From positions 496,001 through 560,000 of the forward strand of contig NZ_OZ257250.1 of NCBI RefSeq assembly GCF_965279545.1: a stretch of DNA of 64,000 nt, in the 5' to 3' direction. Position 1 is the stretch's first letter. Each line of letters starts with the position of its first letter. This DNA comes from Methylibium sp965279545 (GTDB lineage: Bacteria > Pseudomonadota > Gammaproteobacteria > Burkholderiales > Burkholderiaceae_C). The notes below the pieces were generated by a model, which worked only from the letters and a program-made list of their open reading frames with translations, was not told the DNA's origin and ran no database searches. Both the position numbers and the translations under genes were made by a program. This document shows, in pieces, positions 29,495 to 37,831 of the stretch.

Positions 29495-30270
29495 CGGAAC
29501 TCGTTCTTCCACTGGCGCAACGCGGCGAGCACGCTCACCGCGTCGTCGCCCGAGGCGCCATGGGCGCGGGCGCTGGTTCGGACCTGCGGCGCCGTGACGC
29601 GCAGAAAGGGATTGACCTGCCGCTCGCGTGACACCGTGCTTGGCAAGGTGGGCAGATCTCGCTGCCGCAGCGATTCGCACTGCGCGATGTAGTGGACCAC
29701 CTGCGCGTTGTCGGGTTCCACCGCCCGTGCGAACTTCAGGTTGCCGAGTGTGTATTCGTGGGCACAACACACGCGCGTGTCGCCCGGCAGCGCGGCCAGG
29801 CGCGACAGCGAGGCGTGCATCTGTGCCGGCGTGCCCTCGAACAGCCGGCCGCAGCCGCCGCTGAACAGGGTGTCACCGCAGAACAGGATCGGTGCCTCGC
29901 CCGCCGGCTGGCCGAAGTAGGCGATGTGGCCGGAGGTGTGGCCGGGCACGTCGATCACCTCGAAGCGCGTGCCGAACAAATCGATCGCGTCGCCATCGCG
30001 CAGCGGCGTGAACGGCGGCGGGATGCGCTCGCGCGCCGGGCCGTACACGGGCCCCTGGCCATCCGGCAGGCGTGCGCGCAGCCCGTCGACGCCCCCGACG
30101 TGATCGTCGTGGTGGTGGGTCACTACAATCGCAGCGAGCTTCAGTGAACACTCGTCGAGCGCGTGCATCACCGGCGCGGCTTCCCCCGGATCGACGACGA
30201 TGGCGGACAGGCCATCGTGGAGTATCCAGATGTAGTTGTCCGTGAAGGCGGGAACAGCGATCAGGTTCAT
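29491..30270 (-). CDS. gloB: Hydroxyacylglutathione hydrolase (glyoxalase II)
   Basis: A 259-residue metallo-beta-lactamase-fold enzyme that hydrolyses S-lactoylglutathione to lactate and glutathione in methylglyoxal detoxification. The binuclear metal motif THHHDDH is at residues 51-57, with later ligands in VPGHTSGH, CGDTLFSGGCGRLFEG and CCAHEYTLGNLKFA. The C-terminal glutathione-binding region (RERQVNPFLR) is present. A TATACT -10 hexamer (30285-30290, minus strand) lies 15 nt upstream of the ATG. The start codon overlaps the start codon of the divergent methyltransferase gene by 2 bp. Confidence 0.94.
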   Translation of the reverse strand: MNLIAVPAFTDNYIWILHDGLSAIVVDPGEAAPVMHALDECSLKLAAIVVTHHHDDHVGGVDGLRARLPDGQGPVYGPARERIPPPFTPLRDGDAIDLFGTRFEVIDVPGHTSGHIAYFGQPAGEAPILFCGDTLFSGGCGRLFEGTPAQMHASLSRLAALPGDTRVCCAHEYTLGNLKFARAVEPDNAQVVHYIAQCESLRQRDLPTLPSTVSRERQVNPFLRVTAPQVRTSARAHGASGDDAVSVLAALRQWKNEFR

Positions 30271-31093
30271 GGTGCAAGAAGCGTCGAGTATAGATTTGCC
30301 CCTGTGGTTGCGGACGCCGCCGGGGAGATACGTGCTGTCGTGGGAGCAGGCGCGCATCGACGCGCACGTGGCCGATGTGTTCGGCTTCCACGCGCTGCAA
30401 CTCGGCCTGCCGGAGATCGACGCGCTGCACGCGAACCGCATGCCGCACCGCTGGCTCGCGCTGTCGGCCCGCGAAGCGTCGCAAGCCGAACCCGAGGCCG
30501 CTTGCGGGACGGGGCCGCGCGCGGTGGCACTGTCGTGCGACTTCGACGCGCTGCCGTTCGCGAGCCAGAGTCTCGATCTCGTGGTGCTGCCGCACACGCT
30601 GGAGCTGGCGCGCGACCCGCACCACACGCTGCGCGAGGTCGAGCGGGTGCTGGTGCCCGAAGGCCAGGTCGTGATCACCGGCCTCAACCCGGCGAGCCTG
30701 TGGGGGCTGCGCCAGGCCGCCGGTCGCGCAGCGCAGCGCCTGGACGCACGGGCCGACGACCAGCGACTGTTCTTGCCGCGCGCCGGCGAGTTCATCGCGC
30801 ACCGGCGGCTGCGCGACTGGCTGCGCCTGCTCAGCTTCGAGGTCGAGAGCGGCGGCTTCGGCTGCTACCGGCCGGCCTTGCGGTCCCAGGCCTGGCTCGA
30901 CCGCTATGCCTGGATGGAGCGTGCGGGTCAGCGATGGTGGCCGGTGTTCGGCGCGGTCTATCTGCTCAAGGCCGTGAAGCGCGTGCGCGGCATGCGCCTC
31001 ATCGGCCCGGCGTGGAAGACAGTGCCGAAGCCGCGGGCCGCTCCTGCGGTCGTGAGTCACAAGCATCGGCAGATCGGCAAGGACGCGCCCTGA
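30269..31093 (+). CDS. Class I SAM-dependent methyltransferase (YafS-like)
   Basis: A 274-residue SAM methyltransferase-like protein of the type encoded between gloB and rnhA in E. coli (YafS) and many proteobacteria. Visible parts: ALSCDFDALPFASQSLDLVV, then HTLELARDPHHTLREVERVL, the usual motif IV-V region of Methyltransf_11 proteins. The classical GxGxG loop is poorly conserved (the equivalent region reads AACGTGPRAV). Substrate unknown. ATG 30269 leaves only a 2-bp overlap with the gloB start codon on the other strand; an upstream in-frame GTG lies inside gloB and was rejected. Confidence 0.8.
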   Translation: MVQEASSIDLPLWLRTPPGRYVLSWEQARIDAHVADVFGFHALQLGLPEIDALHANRMPHRWLALSAREASQAEPEAACGTGPRAVALSCDFDALPFASQSLDLVVLPHTLELARDPHHTLREVERVLVPEGQVVITGLNPASLWGLRQAAGRAAQRLDARADDQRLFLPRAGEFIAHRRLRDWLRLLSFEVESGGFGCYRPALRSQAWLDRYAWMERAGQRWWPVFGAVYLLKAVKRVRGMRLIGPAWKTVPKPRAAPAVVSHKHRQIGKDAP

Positions 31094-31167
31094 CAGCTCA
31101 GAGCGTCGGCTCGGGCGATGGCCTGGCACGACGGATTCTTCCTCCAGAACGAAAAGAGATTCGAGTC

Positions 31168-31623
31168 ATGAAGTGGGTTGCCTACACAGACGGGGCCTGT
31201 GCGCCTTCCAACCCGGGCCCGTCGGCATGGGGTGCCGTCCTCATCGCGCCGGACGGCAAGACCGAGACCGATCACTATGGGTTCATCGGCCAGGGCACCA
31301 ACCAGATCGCCGAGCTGACGGCGGCGATCGAGGGCCTGACGCGGGTGCCGGCGGGGGCGGCGGTCGAGCTGGTGTCCGACAGCCAGTACGTGCTCAAGGG
31401 CCTGAGCGAGTGGCGTGCCGGTTGGGAGCGCAAGGGCTACCGCAACTCGAAGGGTGAAACGGTTGCCAACCTGGCCTTGTGGAAGAAGCTGTTCGCGCTG
31501 GCGGACGCCCGCAAGGTGTCGACCCGCTGGGTGCGCGGGCACAACGGCGACGTCTACAACGAGCGCGCCGACGCGCTGGCGAACAAGGCCCTGGCGTTGA
31601 AGTCGGGCAGCACGGTGGCGTAG
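31168..31623 (+). CDS. rnhA: Ribonuclease HI
   Basis: A 151-residue enzyme that degrades RNA in RNA-DNA hybrids. Catalytic acids are in place: Asp8 in YTDGACAPSNPG, Glu49 in NQIAELTAA, Asp71 in VSDSQYV and the Asp in NERADALA. The basic handle region (EWRAGWERKGYRNSKGE) is present. It follows the YafS-like gene as in E. coli, but dnaQ, which often comes next, is absent; chrA converges from the other strand. Confidence 0.95.
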   Translation: MKWVAYTDGACAPSNPGPSAWGAVLIAPDGKTETDHYGFIGQGTNQIAELTAAIEGLTRVPAGAAVELVSDSQYVLKGLSEWRAGWERKGYRNSKGETVANLALWKKLFALADARKVSTRWVRGHNGDVYNERADALANKALALKSGSTVA

Positions 31624-31626
31624 CCT

Positions 31627-32964
31627 TCAAAGAAGCCGCCAGGCCAGTCCCAGCAGGCCGGCCGCGAGCACGACCGGGATCACACCGATCTTGAAGCGGA
31701 ACAGCGCGACGGCCGCCGCCGCGCCGATCACTGCCGAGGGCCATTCGAAGCGTCCGGCCGGTCCTTCGGGCCACAGCACGTGGTAGGCGAAGAACACCGC
31801 CAGGTTGACGATCACGCCGACGACAGCGGCCGTGATGCCGGTCAGCGGCGCGGTGAACGCGAGCTTGCCGTGCGTGGTCTCGATGAACGGCCCGCCCAGC
31901 AGGATGAAGAGGAAGGACGGCAGGAAGGTGAAGAAGGTGACCACCATGGCCGCCGTCGCACCGGCCGCGAACAAGGCGTGCGGGCCGAAGATGGCGTGGG
32001 TCCACGCGCCGACGAAGCCGACGAAGGACACCACCATGATCAGCGGCCCCGGCGTGGTTTCGCCGAGCGCCAGGCCGTCGATCATCTGCGTGGCCGTCAG
32101 CCACTGGTAGTGCTCGACGGCGCCCTGGTAGACATAAGGCAGCACGGCATAGGCGCCGCCGAAGGTCAGCAGTGCCGCCTTCGTGAAGAACCAGCCCATC
32201 TGCGTCAGCACCGCTGTCCAGCCGAAGGCCAGCGTCAGCCCGCCGAGCGCGGCGATCCACAGTGTCGTGAACACCGCCAGCACGCGGATCGCATGGGGCC
32301 ACGAGAACCGGGCGTGATCGGGCGTCGGCGTGCCGTCGTCGATCAGCGCCGGCCCCAGGCGCCGGGCCCCGTTGCCGTGGCTGCCGCCGACCGCGAACTT
32401 GTCGGGGACATACCGGCCCCCGAGGTGGCCGACGAAGCCGGCCACCAGGACGATGAGCGGAAACGGCGCGTGCAAGGCGAAGATCGCGACGAAGGCGGCG
32501 ATCGCGATGCCCCAGAGCCAGGCGTTCTTCAGCGCCCGCGAGCCGATGCGCCAGGCGGCGAACACCACGATCGCCGTGACGGCCGGTTTGATGCCGTACA
32601 ACACGCCTGCCACCGCCGGCACGCTGCCGAAGCTCAGGTAGACCCACGACAGCGCGATCAGGATGAACAGCGAGGGCAGGACGAACAGGCCGCCCGCGAC
32701 GATGCCGCCCCAGGTGCGGTGCATCAGCCAGCCAATATAGGTCGCCAGCTGCTGGGCCTCGGGACCCGGCAGGACCATGCAGTAGTTCAGCGCATGCAGG
32801 AAGCGCTGCTCCGAGATCCAGCGGCGCCGCTCGACCAGCTCCTGGTGCATGATCGTGATCTGTCCCGCCGGGCCACCGAAGCTGATGAATCCGAGCTTGA
32901 GCCAGAACGCGAAGGCTTCGCGGAGGCCGACGTTGGCGGGTCGTTCGGTGTTGCTGGGGCTCAT
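31627..32964 (-). CDS. chrA: Chromate transporter ChrA
   Basis: A 445-residue two-domain chromate ion transporter of the long CHR family, which exports chromate and protects against it. Each half has the family signature: FGGPAGQITIMHQELVE with MVLPGPEAQQLATYIG in the first, and TFGGAYAVLPYVYQGAVE with LGETTPGPLIMVVSFVGF in the second. About ten to twelve hydrophobic segments. The upstream cytochrome and flavoprotein genes are on the same strand, but no known chromate reductase motif was seen. Convergent with rnhA, with only a few bases between stops. Confidence 0.93.
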   Translation of the reverse strand: MSPSNTERPANVGLREAFAFWLKLGFISFGGPAGQITIMHQELVERRRWISEQRFLHALNYCMVLPGPEAQQLATYIGWLMHRTWGGIVAGGLFVLPSLFILIALSWVYLSFGSVPAVAGVLYGIKPAVTAIVVFAAWRIGSRALKNAWLWGIAIAAFVAIFALHAPFPLIVLVAGFVGHLGGRYVPDKFAVGGSHGNGARRLGPALIDDGTPTPDHARFSWPHAIRVLAVFTTLWIAALGGLTLAFGWTAVLTQMGWFFTKAALLTFGGAYAVLPYVYQGAVEHYQWLTATQMIDGLALGETTPGPLIMVVSFVGFVGAWTHAIFGPHALFAAGATAAMVVTFFTFLPSFLFILLGGPFIETTHGKLAFTAPLTGITAAVVGVIVNLAVFFAYHVLWPEGPAGRFEWPSAVIGAAAAVALFRFKIGVIPVVLAAGLLGLAWRLL

Positions 32965-33030
32965 CGGTGGTGCGTGTCCTCACGGCCTCGCGCCGTCGCA
33001 CCGACGAGTATCTCAGCGTCCCGCGACGCC

Positions 33031-33618
33031 TCAGGGCATCGCCTCGACATGGGCTTTGGTGATCGCGCCGTCCGAGCGGCCCTTCAGGTACGCGTAGAGC
33101 TGATCCAGGTTGGGCGCCACGTTGGGGTTCTGGCCGAAGCTCGGCATGCCCTTCTCGAGGCGGCCGTTCGTCACGGTGGTGACGAACTCGCTCTTGCTCA
33201 GGGTCTTGAGGCTGTTGAGCAGCGACGGTCCGACCAGGCCTTCCTGGTTCGGGCCGTGGCAGCGGTCGCAGGCCGCAGCGCGCCAGGTGCGAAAGCCTTT
33301 CAGCGTCTCTGCATCGACCTTGTAGCCATCGACCACCTTGTACGGCGCCGCGCCGCCGGTCGCAGGGGCCGCAGCCGTCTTGGCTTCGGCGGCGGGAGCG
33401 GCCGGTGTGGCGGGCTTGGCGGCGGCGGGAGGCGTGGCCGCCGGCGTGTCCTTCAGGTCGCGCAGGCAGACGATCTTTGCCCCCGCCTGCAGTGACTCGC
33501 AATACTGCCGGTCGGCTTCCACGTCGGCGCGCGAGCCACCCGCCGCCAGCACCATCGCCAACGCACCGAAAGGCGCGACACGATGTCTCCACAACGGCTT
33601 TGTTCCACTGATGCGCAT
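33031..33618 (-). CDS. Periplasmic class I c-type cytochrome
   Basis: A 195-residue secreted cytochrome with a signal peptide (about 1-31, ending GSRA), a conserved-looking DVEADRQYCESLQAGAKIVCLRDLK segment, an Ala/Pro linker (about 60-85), and one heme site, Cys117-x-x-Cys120-His121. The probable axial Met is in KGMPSFGQN. It should carry electrons in the periplasm; its partner is unknown, and it could serve an oxidoreductase encoded elsewhere. Start chosen at MRISGTKPLW, behind AGGAG; longer in-frame starts lack this. Confidence 0.88.
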   Translation of the reverse strand: MRISGTKPLWRHRVAPFGALAMVLAAGGSRADVEADRQYCESLQAGAKIVCLRDLKDTPAATPPAAAKPATPAAPAAEAKTAAAPATGGAAPYKVVDGYKVDAETLKGFRTWRAAACDRCHGPNQEGLVGPSLLNSLKTLSKSEFVTTVTNGRLEKGMPSFGQNPNVAPNLDQLYAYLKGRSDGAITKAHVEAMP

Positions 33619-33651
33619 TCCTTGACTCCTGGTTGGGTTCGATGGGGCACT

Positions 33652-33672
33652 CGCGTCGAGCGGCTCGACGCG
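33652..33672. repeat. Perfect 9-bp inverted repeat upstream of the cytochrome gene
   Basis: CGCGTCGAG and CTCGACGCG with a 3-nt loop, 34 bp before the cytochrome start codon. No T-run follows, so a regulator site or RNA hairpin in the leader is more likely than a terminator. Confidence 0.5.
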
Positions 33673-33835
33673 CCGGGTTCGTGCGAACCGCAGTGCGTCC
33701 GCGAAGGCACCGTAGTCGGTCAAGGCCGGCGATATGTGCAGGCCGCTTCTCACATCAGGCAGATGTCAGCTCCCGCTCGCGATGCGGGACCGCCGTCGCG
33801 GCGCGCGATCACGCGATGGCGTGAGCAGGAAGCCA

Positions 33836-35275
33836 TCATTCGCCCGGCGAGCAGCCTTCGCACGGCGGCTCGGCGGTGTCGAGTGCCTTGCGCAACTGCC
33901 GCAGCGCCGTGCGCAGGCCTTCTTCGATCACCGGGTGATAGAAGGGTTGTGCCAAGGCATCGTCGACCGTCTCGTTGCGGCCGATGCTCCAGGCCAGCAG
34001 GTGGCCCAGGTGTTCGGCCGCCGGCCCCAGCATCTCGGCGCCGAGCAGGCGGCGCGTGCCGCGCTCGCCGTAGACATGCAGTGCGCCGACGTTGCGGCCG
34101 ATCACGCGGCTGCGGCCCTGGTTCTCGAAGCTCACGCGGCCGGTCGCGAAGCGGATGCCGGCGGTGCCGAGTTCGCGGTGGCTGCGGCCGGCCATCGCGA
34201 TCTGGGGTTCGCAGAACACCACCGCGAGCGGCGTGCGGCGTCGCTCGGCCCGCACATCCGGGTAGCGGCCGGCGTTGTGGCCGGCGATCAGCCCCTCGTC
34301 GGCGGCCTCGTGCAGCAGCGGCCGGTCGTCGCCGGCGTCGCCGGCGATGAAGACATGCGAGTGGCCGCTGCGCATCGTCCCGGCGTCGTGCAGCGGCACG
34401 CCGTCGTCGTCGAGCGCCAGGCCGGCGTGTTCGAGCCCCAGCCGGTCGGTGTTGGGGCGCCGGCCGGTGGCGGCGAGCAGGAAGTCGAAACGCTCGCGGT
34501 GTTCGCCGGACGGCGCGTGCCAGTGAACGGCGACCTCGTCACCGAGGCGCTCGATGCTGTGCACCGCGGCCTCGCGCTGCAGCGGCAGGCTCGCGTCGAA
34601 CGTGCTGGCGGCCAGCGCCACCAGCGCCGGGTCGCTCAAGGGGCCGACCCGGGGGCCGCGGCCGAGCAGGCGCACCCGCACGCCGAGCCGGTGCAGCGCC
34701 TGCGCCAGTTCGAGGCCGATCGCGCCGGTGCCGATCACGGCCACCGAGCGCGGCAGGTCCTGCCAGTCGAACACGTCGTCGTTGACGATCAGGCGGTCGC
34801 CGAGCGCGCTGCGCCAGTCGGCCGGCACGTCGGGGCGCGAGCCGGTGGCCAGCACGACGCGATCGGCACGCACGTCCACGGCGCCGCCGGGTCCGTCGAC
34901 CTGCAGCCGGTGCGGGTCGACGAAACGGGCCGTGCCTTGCAGGCGGTGCGCGGCATCGATGCGCTCGATGTCGTCGAGCACGAAGCCGACGAAGCGGTCG
35001 CGCTCGGCGCGTACGCGCGCCATCACGCGCACGCCATCGACGCGCACGCCCTGCACGTCGATGCCGAAGCGCGCGGCATCGTGAACCGCGTGCGCAGCCT
35101 CCGCGGCGGCGATCAACAGCTTGCTCGGCATGCAGCCGACGCGGGCGCAGGTGGTGCCATAGGGACCGGGGTCGATCATCAGCACCCGCCCGGTGTGCTC
35201 GCGCGCCGCGCGGTAGGCGCTCAACCCGGCCGAGCCGGCGCCGAGGATCGCCACGTCGACTTCGTGCGTTCGCAT
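33836..35275 (-). CDS. Dihydrolipoamide dehydrogenase-like FAD/NAD oxidoreductase
   Basis: A 479-residue class I flavoprotein disulfide reductase. N-terminal FAD motif AILGAGSAGLSAYRAA, redox-active disulfide in TTCARVGCMPSKLL, NAD motif VIGTGAIGLELAQAL (about 180), second FAD motif FIAGDAGDDRPLL, and a C-terminal His-Glu pair in YHPVIEEGL. All catalytic parts are intact. It is not next to a 2-oxoacid dehydrogenase, so it is probably not the main Lpd; related stand-alone proteins may reduce other disulfides or quinones. The C-terminus ends CEGCSPGE, an extra Cys pair with no evident role. Downstream of moeA on the same strand. Confidence 0.87.
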   Translation of the reverse strand: MRTHEVDVAILGAGSAGLSAYRAAREHTGRVLMIDPGPYGTTCARVGCMPSKLLIAAAEAAHAVHDAARFGIDVQGVRVDGVRVMARVRAERDRFVGFVLDDIERIDAAHRLQGTARFVDPHRLQVDGPGGAVDVRADRVVLATGSRPDVPADWRSALGDRLIVNDDVFDWQDLPRSVAVIGTGAIGLELAQALHRLGVRVRLLGRGPRVGPLSDPALVALAASTFDASLPLQREAAVHSIERLGDEVAVHWHAPSGEHRERFDFLLAATGRRPNTDRLGLEHAGLALDDDGVPLHDAGTMRSGHSHVFIAGDAGDDRPLLHEAADEGLIAGHNAGRYPDVRAERRRTPLAVVFCEPQIAMAGRSHRELGTAGIRFATGRVSFENQGRSRVIGRNVGALHVYGERGTRRLLGAEMLGPAAEHLGHLLAWSIGRNETVDDALAQPFYHPVIEEGLRTALRQLRKALDTAEPPCEGCSPGE

Positions 35276-35322
35276 GATGGCTCCTCGCGGATCGTTCCGG
35301 ACGGGGCAGGCGTCCGGAGGGT

Positions 35323-36636
35323 TCAGACCAGGCCGTCGAACGGCAGGATGTCCACGTAGTCACCACGCTCGACCGAGCCCTGCTCGTGGTGCAGCACCAC
35401 CAGGCCGTTGGCCACGCTCATGCTGCGCAGGATGCCCGAGCCCTGCGCGCCGGTGAGCTGCACGTCCCAGTCGCCGTCGGCGGCGCGCGTGACGATGCCG
35501 CGCTGGTATTCGGTGCGGCCGGGCTTCTTGCGGATCGCCTCGGTGGTGCGTGCGCGCAGCAGCGGCAAAGTCTGCAGACCCTGCGACGAGGCGCCGGCCA
35601 TCACCAGCAGCGCGTCGCGCACGAAGGCGTAGAAGGTCACCATCACCGCGACCGGGTTGCCGGGCAGGCCGAACAGCACCGCGGTCCGGCCGTTCGAGGC
35701 GATGCGGCCGAAGGCCATCGGCCGCCCGGGCCGCATTGCGATACGCCAGAACGCCACCTCGCCGAGCCGGCCCATCACCTGCCTGGTGTGGTCGGCCTCG
35801 CCGACGCTGACGCCGCCCGAGGTGATGACCGCGTCGGCGTTCTCGCAGGCGCTGCGGAAGACTGTTTCGAGCGCGGCCGGATCGTCGCGCACCACGCCCA
35901 GGTCGAGCAGCTCGACGCCCAGGCGTGTGAGCATGCCGTGGATCGTGTAGCGGTTGCTGTCGTAGACGCAGCCGGCGGCCAGCGGCTCGCCGATCGAGCG
36001 CAGTTCGTCGCCGGTCGAGAAGAAGGCCACGCGCAGGCGGCGCCGCACCGGCACTTCGGCCTGGCCGAGCGAGGCGAGCAGGCCGATGTCGGCGGGGCGC
36101 AGCACGCGGCCGGCATGGAGCGCCGCTTCGCCACGCGCCAGGTCCTCGCCTTTGAGCCGGCGGTTGTCGCCGGCGCTCACCACGCCCGGCGGCACGACGA
36201 CCGTGCCGTCCCGAGCGGTCGTGAACTCCTGTGGTACCACGGTGTCGAGGCCGGCCGGCATCACCGCACCGGTCATGATGCGCACGCATTCGCCCGCGGC
36301 CACGGGGCCGTCGAAGGCCTGGCCGGCATAGCCCGTGCCGGCCACGCGCAGCGTCGTCGGCGCGTCGCCGCGCAGGTCGGCGCTGCGCAGGGCATAGCCG
36401 TCCATCGCCGAGTTGTCGTGCGACGGCACGTCGAAGGGCGAGACCACGTCGTGCGCCAGCGCCCGGCCGAGGGCGCAGCGCAGCGCAAGCCGCTCCACCG
36501 CGCCGACCTGCGGCACGAAGCGTGCGATGAAGTCCTGCGCCTGCGTCACCGCCAGCGCGTTCGGGTCGTAGCCGGCGACGCAGGAGGCGATCTGTTCGAT
36601 CGTGGGGAGGGCAGGGGTTTGCATCGTCGTGGCCAT
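35323..36636 (-). CDS. moeA: Molybdopterin molybdenumtransferase MoeA
   Basis: A 437-residue protein that inserts molybdate into molybdopterin. Motifs: DVPSHDNSAMDGYALRSADL in the N-terminal domain, IMTGAVMPAGLDTVVPQE, the MPT-binding VITSGGVSVGEADHTR and FGLPGNPVAVMVTFYAFV in domain III, and a C-terminal beta domain. The ATG overlaps the stop of the upstream GNAT gene by one base (TGATG); a GTG one codon earlier is also possible. Last biosynthetic gene of the moaA-mobA-GNAT-moeA unit. Confidence 0.95.
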   Translation of the reverse strand: MATTMQTPALPTIEQIASCVAGYDPNALAVTQAQDFIARFVPQVGAVERLALRCALGRALAHDVVSPFDVPSHDNSAMDGYALRSADLRGDAPTTLRVAGTGYAGQAFDGPVAAGECVRIMTGAVMPAGLDTVVPQEFTTARDGTVVVPPGVVSAGDNRRLKGEDLARGEAALHAGRVLRPADIGLLASLGQAEVPVRRRLRVAFFSTGDELRSIGEPLAAGCVYDSNRYTIHGMLTRLGVELLDLGVVRDDPAALETVFRSACENADAVITSGGVSVGEADHTRQVMGRLGEVAFWRIAMRPGRPMAFGRIASNGRTAVLFGLPGNPVAVMVTFYAFVRDALLVMAGASSQGLQTLPLLRARTTEAIRKKPGRTEYQRGIVTRAADGDWDVQLTGAQGSGILRSMSVANGLVVLHHEQGSVERGDYVDILPFDGLV

Positions 36637-37214
36637 CACAGCGTCAGCAGCATCTGCGCGCGGTCGAAATAGTGCTCGCCGCGCGCATCGACGAGGCGCA
36701 CCACGCGCGGCAGCAGGCCGCAGCGGCGGAAGCCCGCGCGCTCGTAGAGCCGCAGCACACCGTCGCTCGACGCGGTGACGCTGAGCACGATCAGTTGCAG
36801 GCCGGTCGCCTTGCGTGCGGCACCAACGCAGGCGTGCACCAGCGCACTGCCCGTGCCATGGCCGGTGTGGGCGGGCAGGACCATCAGGCCGATCAGCCGG
36901 CTGATGTGGCGGGTCTTGTTGCGCGTGTCGCGCTCGAGCCCGACCGAACCGACCAGATGCTCGCGTCCGTTCTCCTTCACGAAGGCGCCGAGCAGGAAGC
37001 TGCCGCCCAGCGGCTCGTTCAGCCCGAGGCGGCCGAGGTAGCTTTCAGGCGTGCGCAGGCGCTGGCTTTCGTGGTCGGAGGTGAAGGCCTCGGGGTACAG
37101 GCGCAGCGCCTCGTCGCGCAGGGTCTTGTAGGCCTGCAGGTCCGCCGGGCCGAGACGGCGGATCACGGCCGGCTGCTGCAGGTTCGCGAGCCGGGTCAGG
37201 GTCGACTCAGACAC
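36636..37214 (-). CDS. GNAT-family N-acetyltransferase within the molybdopterin operon
   Basis: A 192-residue GNAT protein. The acetyl-CoA site is LMVLPAHTGHGTGSALVHAC (close to the QxxGxG/A pattern) and the end of the fold is LRLYERAGFRRCG. Substrate unknown. The GTG start overlaps the mobA stop and its own stop overlaps the moeA start, so it is tightly co-translated with genes for molybdenum cofactor synthesis. That suggests a linked function or only efficient packing; no role for acetylation in this pathway is established that I know of. Confidence 0.86.
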   Translation of the reverse strand: MSESTLTRLANLQQPAVIRRLGPADLQAYKTLRDEALRLYPEAFTSDHESQRLRTPESYLGRLGLNEPLGGSFLLGAFVKENGREHLVGSVGLERDTRNKTRHISRLIGLMVLPAHTGHGTGSALVHACVGAARKATGLQLIVLSVTASSDGVLRLYERAGFRRCGLLPRVVRLVDARGEHYFDRAQMLLTL

Positions 37215-37824
37215 GGCGCGCCTCGAGTTCGCGCAACTCGGCCAGCGTGTTGGCATTGGCGAAGGCGGCCGGGTCGTCGAAGTCGACCATCGCACAGCGC
37301 TGCCGGGCGGTCCACACGTCGATCTTGCGGCCGCCGCCGTGGACGAACGCCAGCAGGCTCTGCATCAACGTGGCACGCATCAGGCAGAACACGGGCTGCG
37401 GCTGCGGTCCGGGGCGTCCTGGCGCGCCTTCGTCGGGGCTGCGCGCCATCGCGAGCTCGGCGTCCTCGGCCTCCAGCGCGTGCGCGAGGCGCTCCACCAG
37501 GTCTTCGGGAAAGATCGGCGTGTCACAGGGCACGCTCACCAGGTAGGGCGTTTCGCAACGCTCCAGGCCCGCCAGGAAGCCGGCCAGCGGGCCGGCGTAG
37601 TCGCCGTCGGTGTCGGGCCACACCGGCACGCCGAAGCTCTCGTAGGCCGAGAGGTTGCGGTTGGCGTTGATCAGCACCCGGTCGACCTGCGGCGCGAGGC
37701 GCATCAGGATGTGCAGTGCCAGCGGCATGCCCCGGTAGGGCTGCAGCCCCTTGTCGACGCCGCCCATGCGGCTGCCGCGGCCGCCGGCCAGGATCAAACC
37801 CGTGATCTGGCTCTTGTCGATCAT
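37207..37824 (-). CDS. mobA: Molybdenum cofactor guanylyltransferase MobA
   Basis: A 205-residue nucleotidyltransferase that adds GMP to the molybdenum cofactor to give the MGD form used by DMSO-reductase-family enzymes. It begins with the family signature ITGLILAGGRGSRMGGVDKGL, followed by VPVWPDTDGDYAGPLAGFLA and SVPCDTPIFPEDL. It lies 7 bp after moaA and overlaps the following GNAT gene. Its presence implies that the cell uses at least one bis-MGD enzyme. Confidence 0.94.
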   Translation of the reverse strand: MIDKSQITGLILAGGRGSRMGGVDKGLQPYRGMPLALHILMRLAPQVDRVLINANRNLSAYESFGVPVWPDTDGDYAGPLAGFLAGLERCETPYLVSVPCDTPIFPEDLVERLAHALEAEDAELAMARSPDEGAPGRPGPQPQPVFCLMRATLMQSLLAFVHGGGRKIDVWTARQRCAMVDFDDPAAFANANTLAELRELEARRV

Positions 37825-37831
37825 GGCCTGT

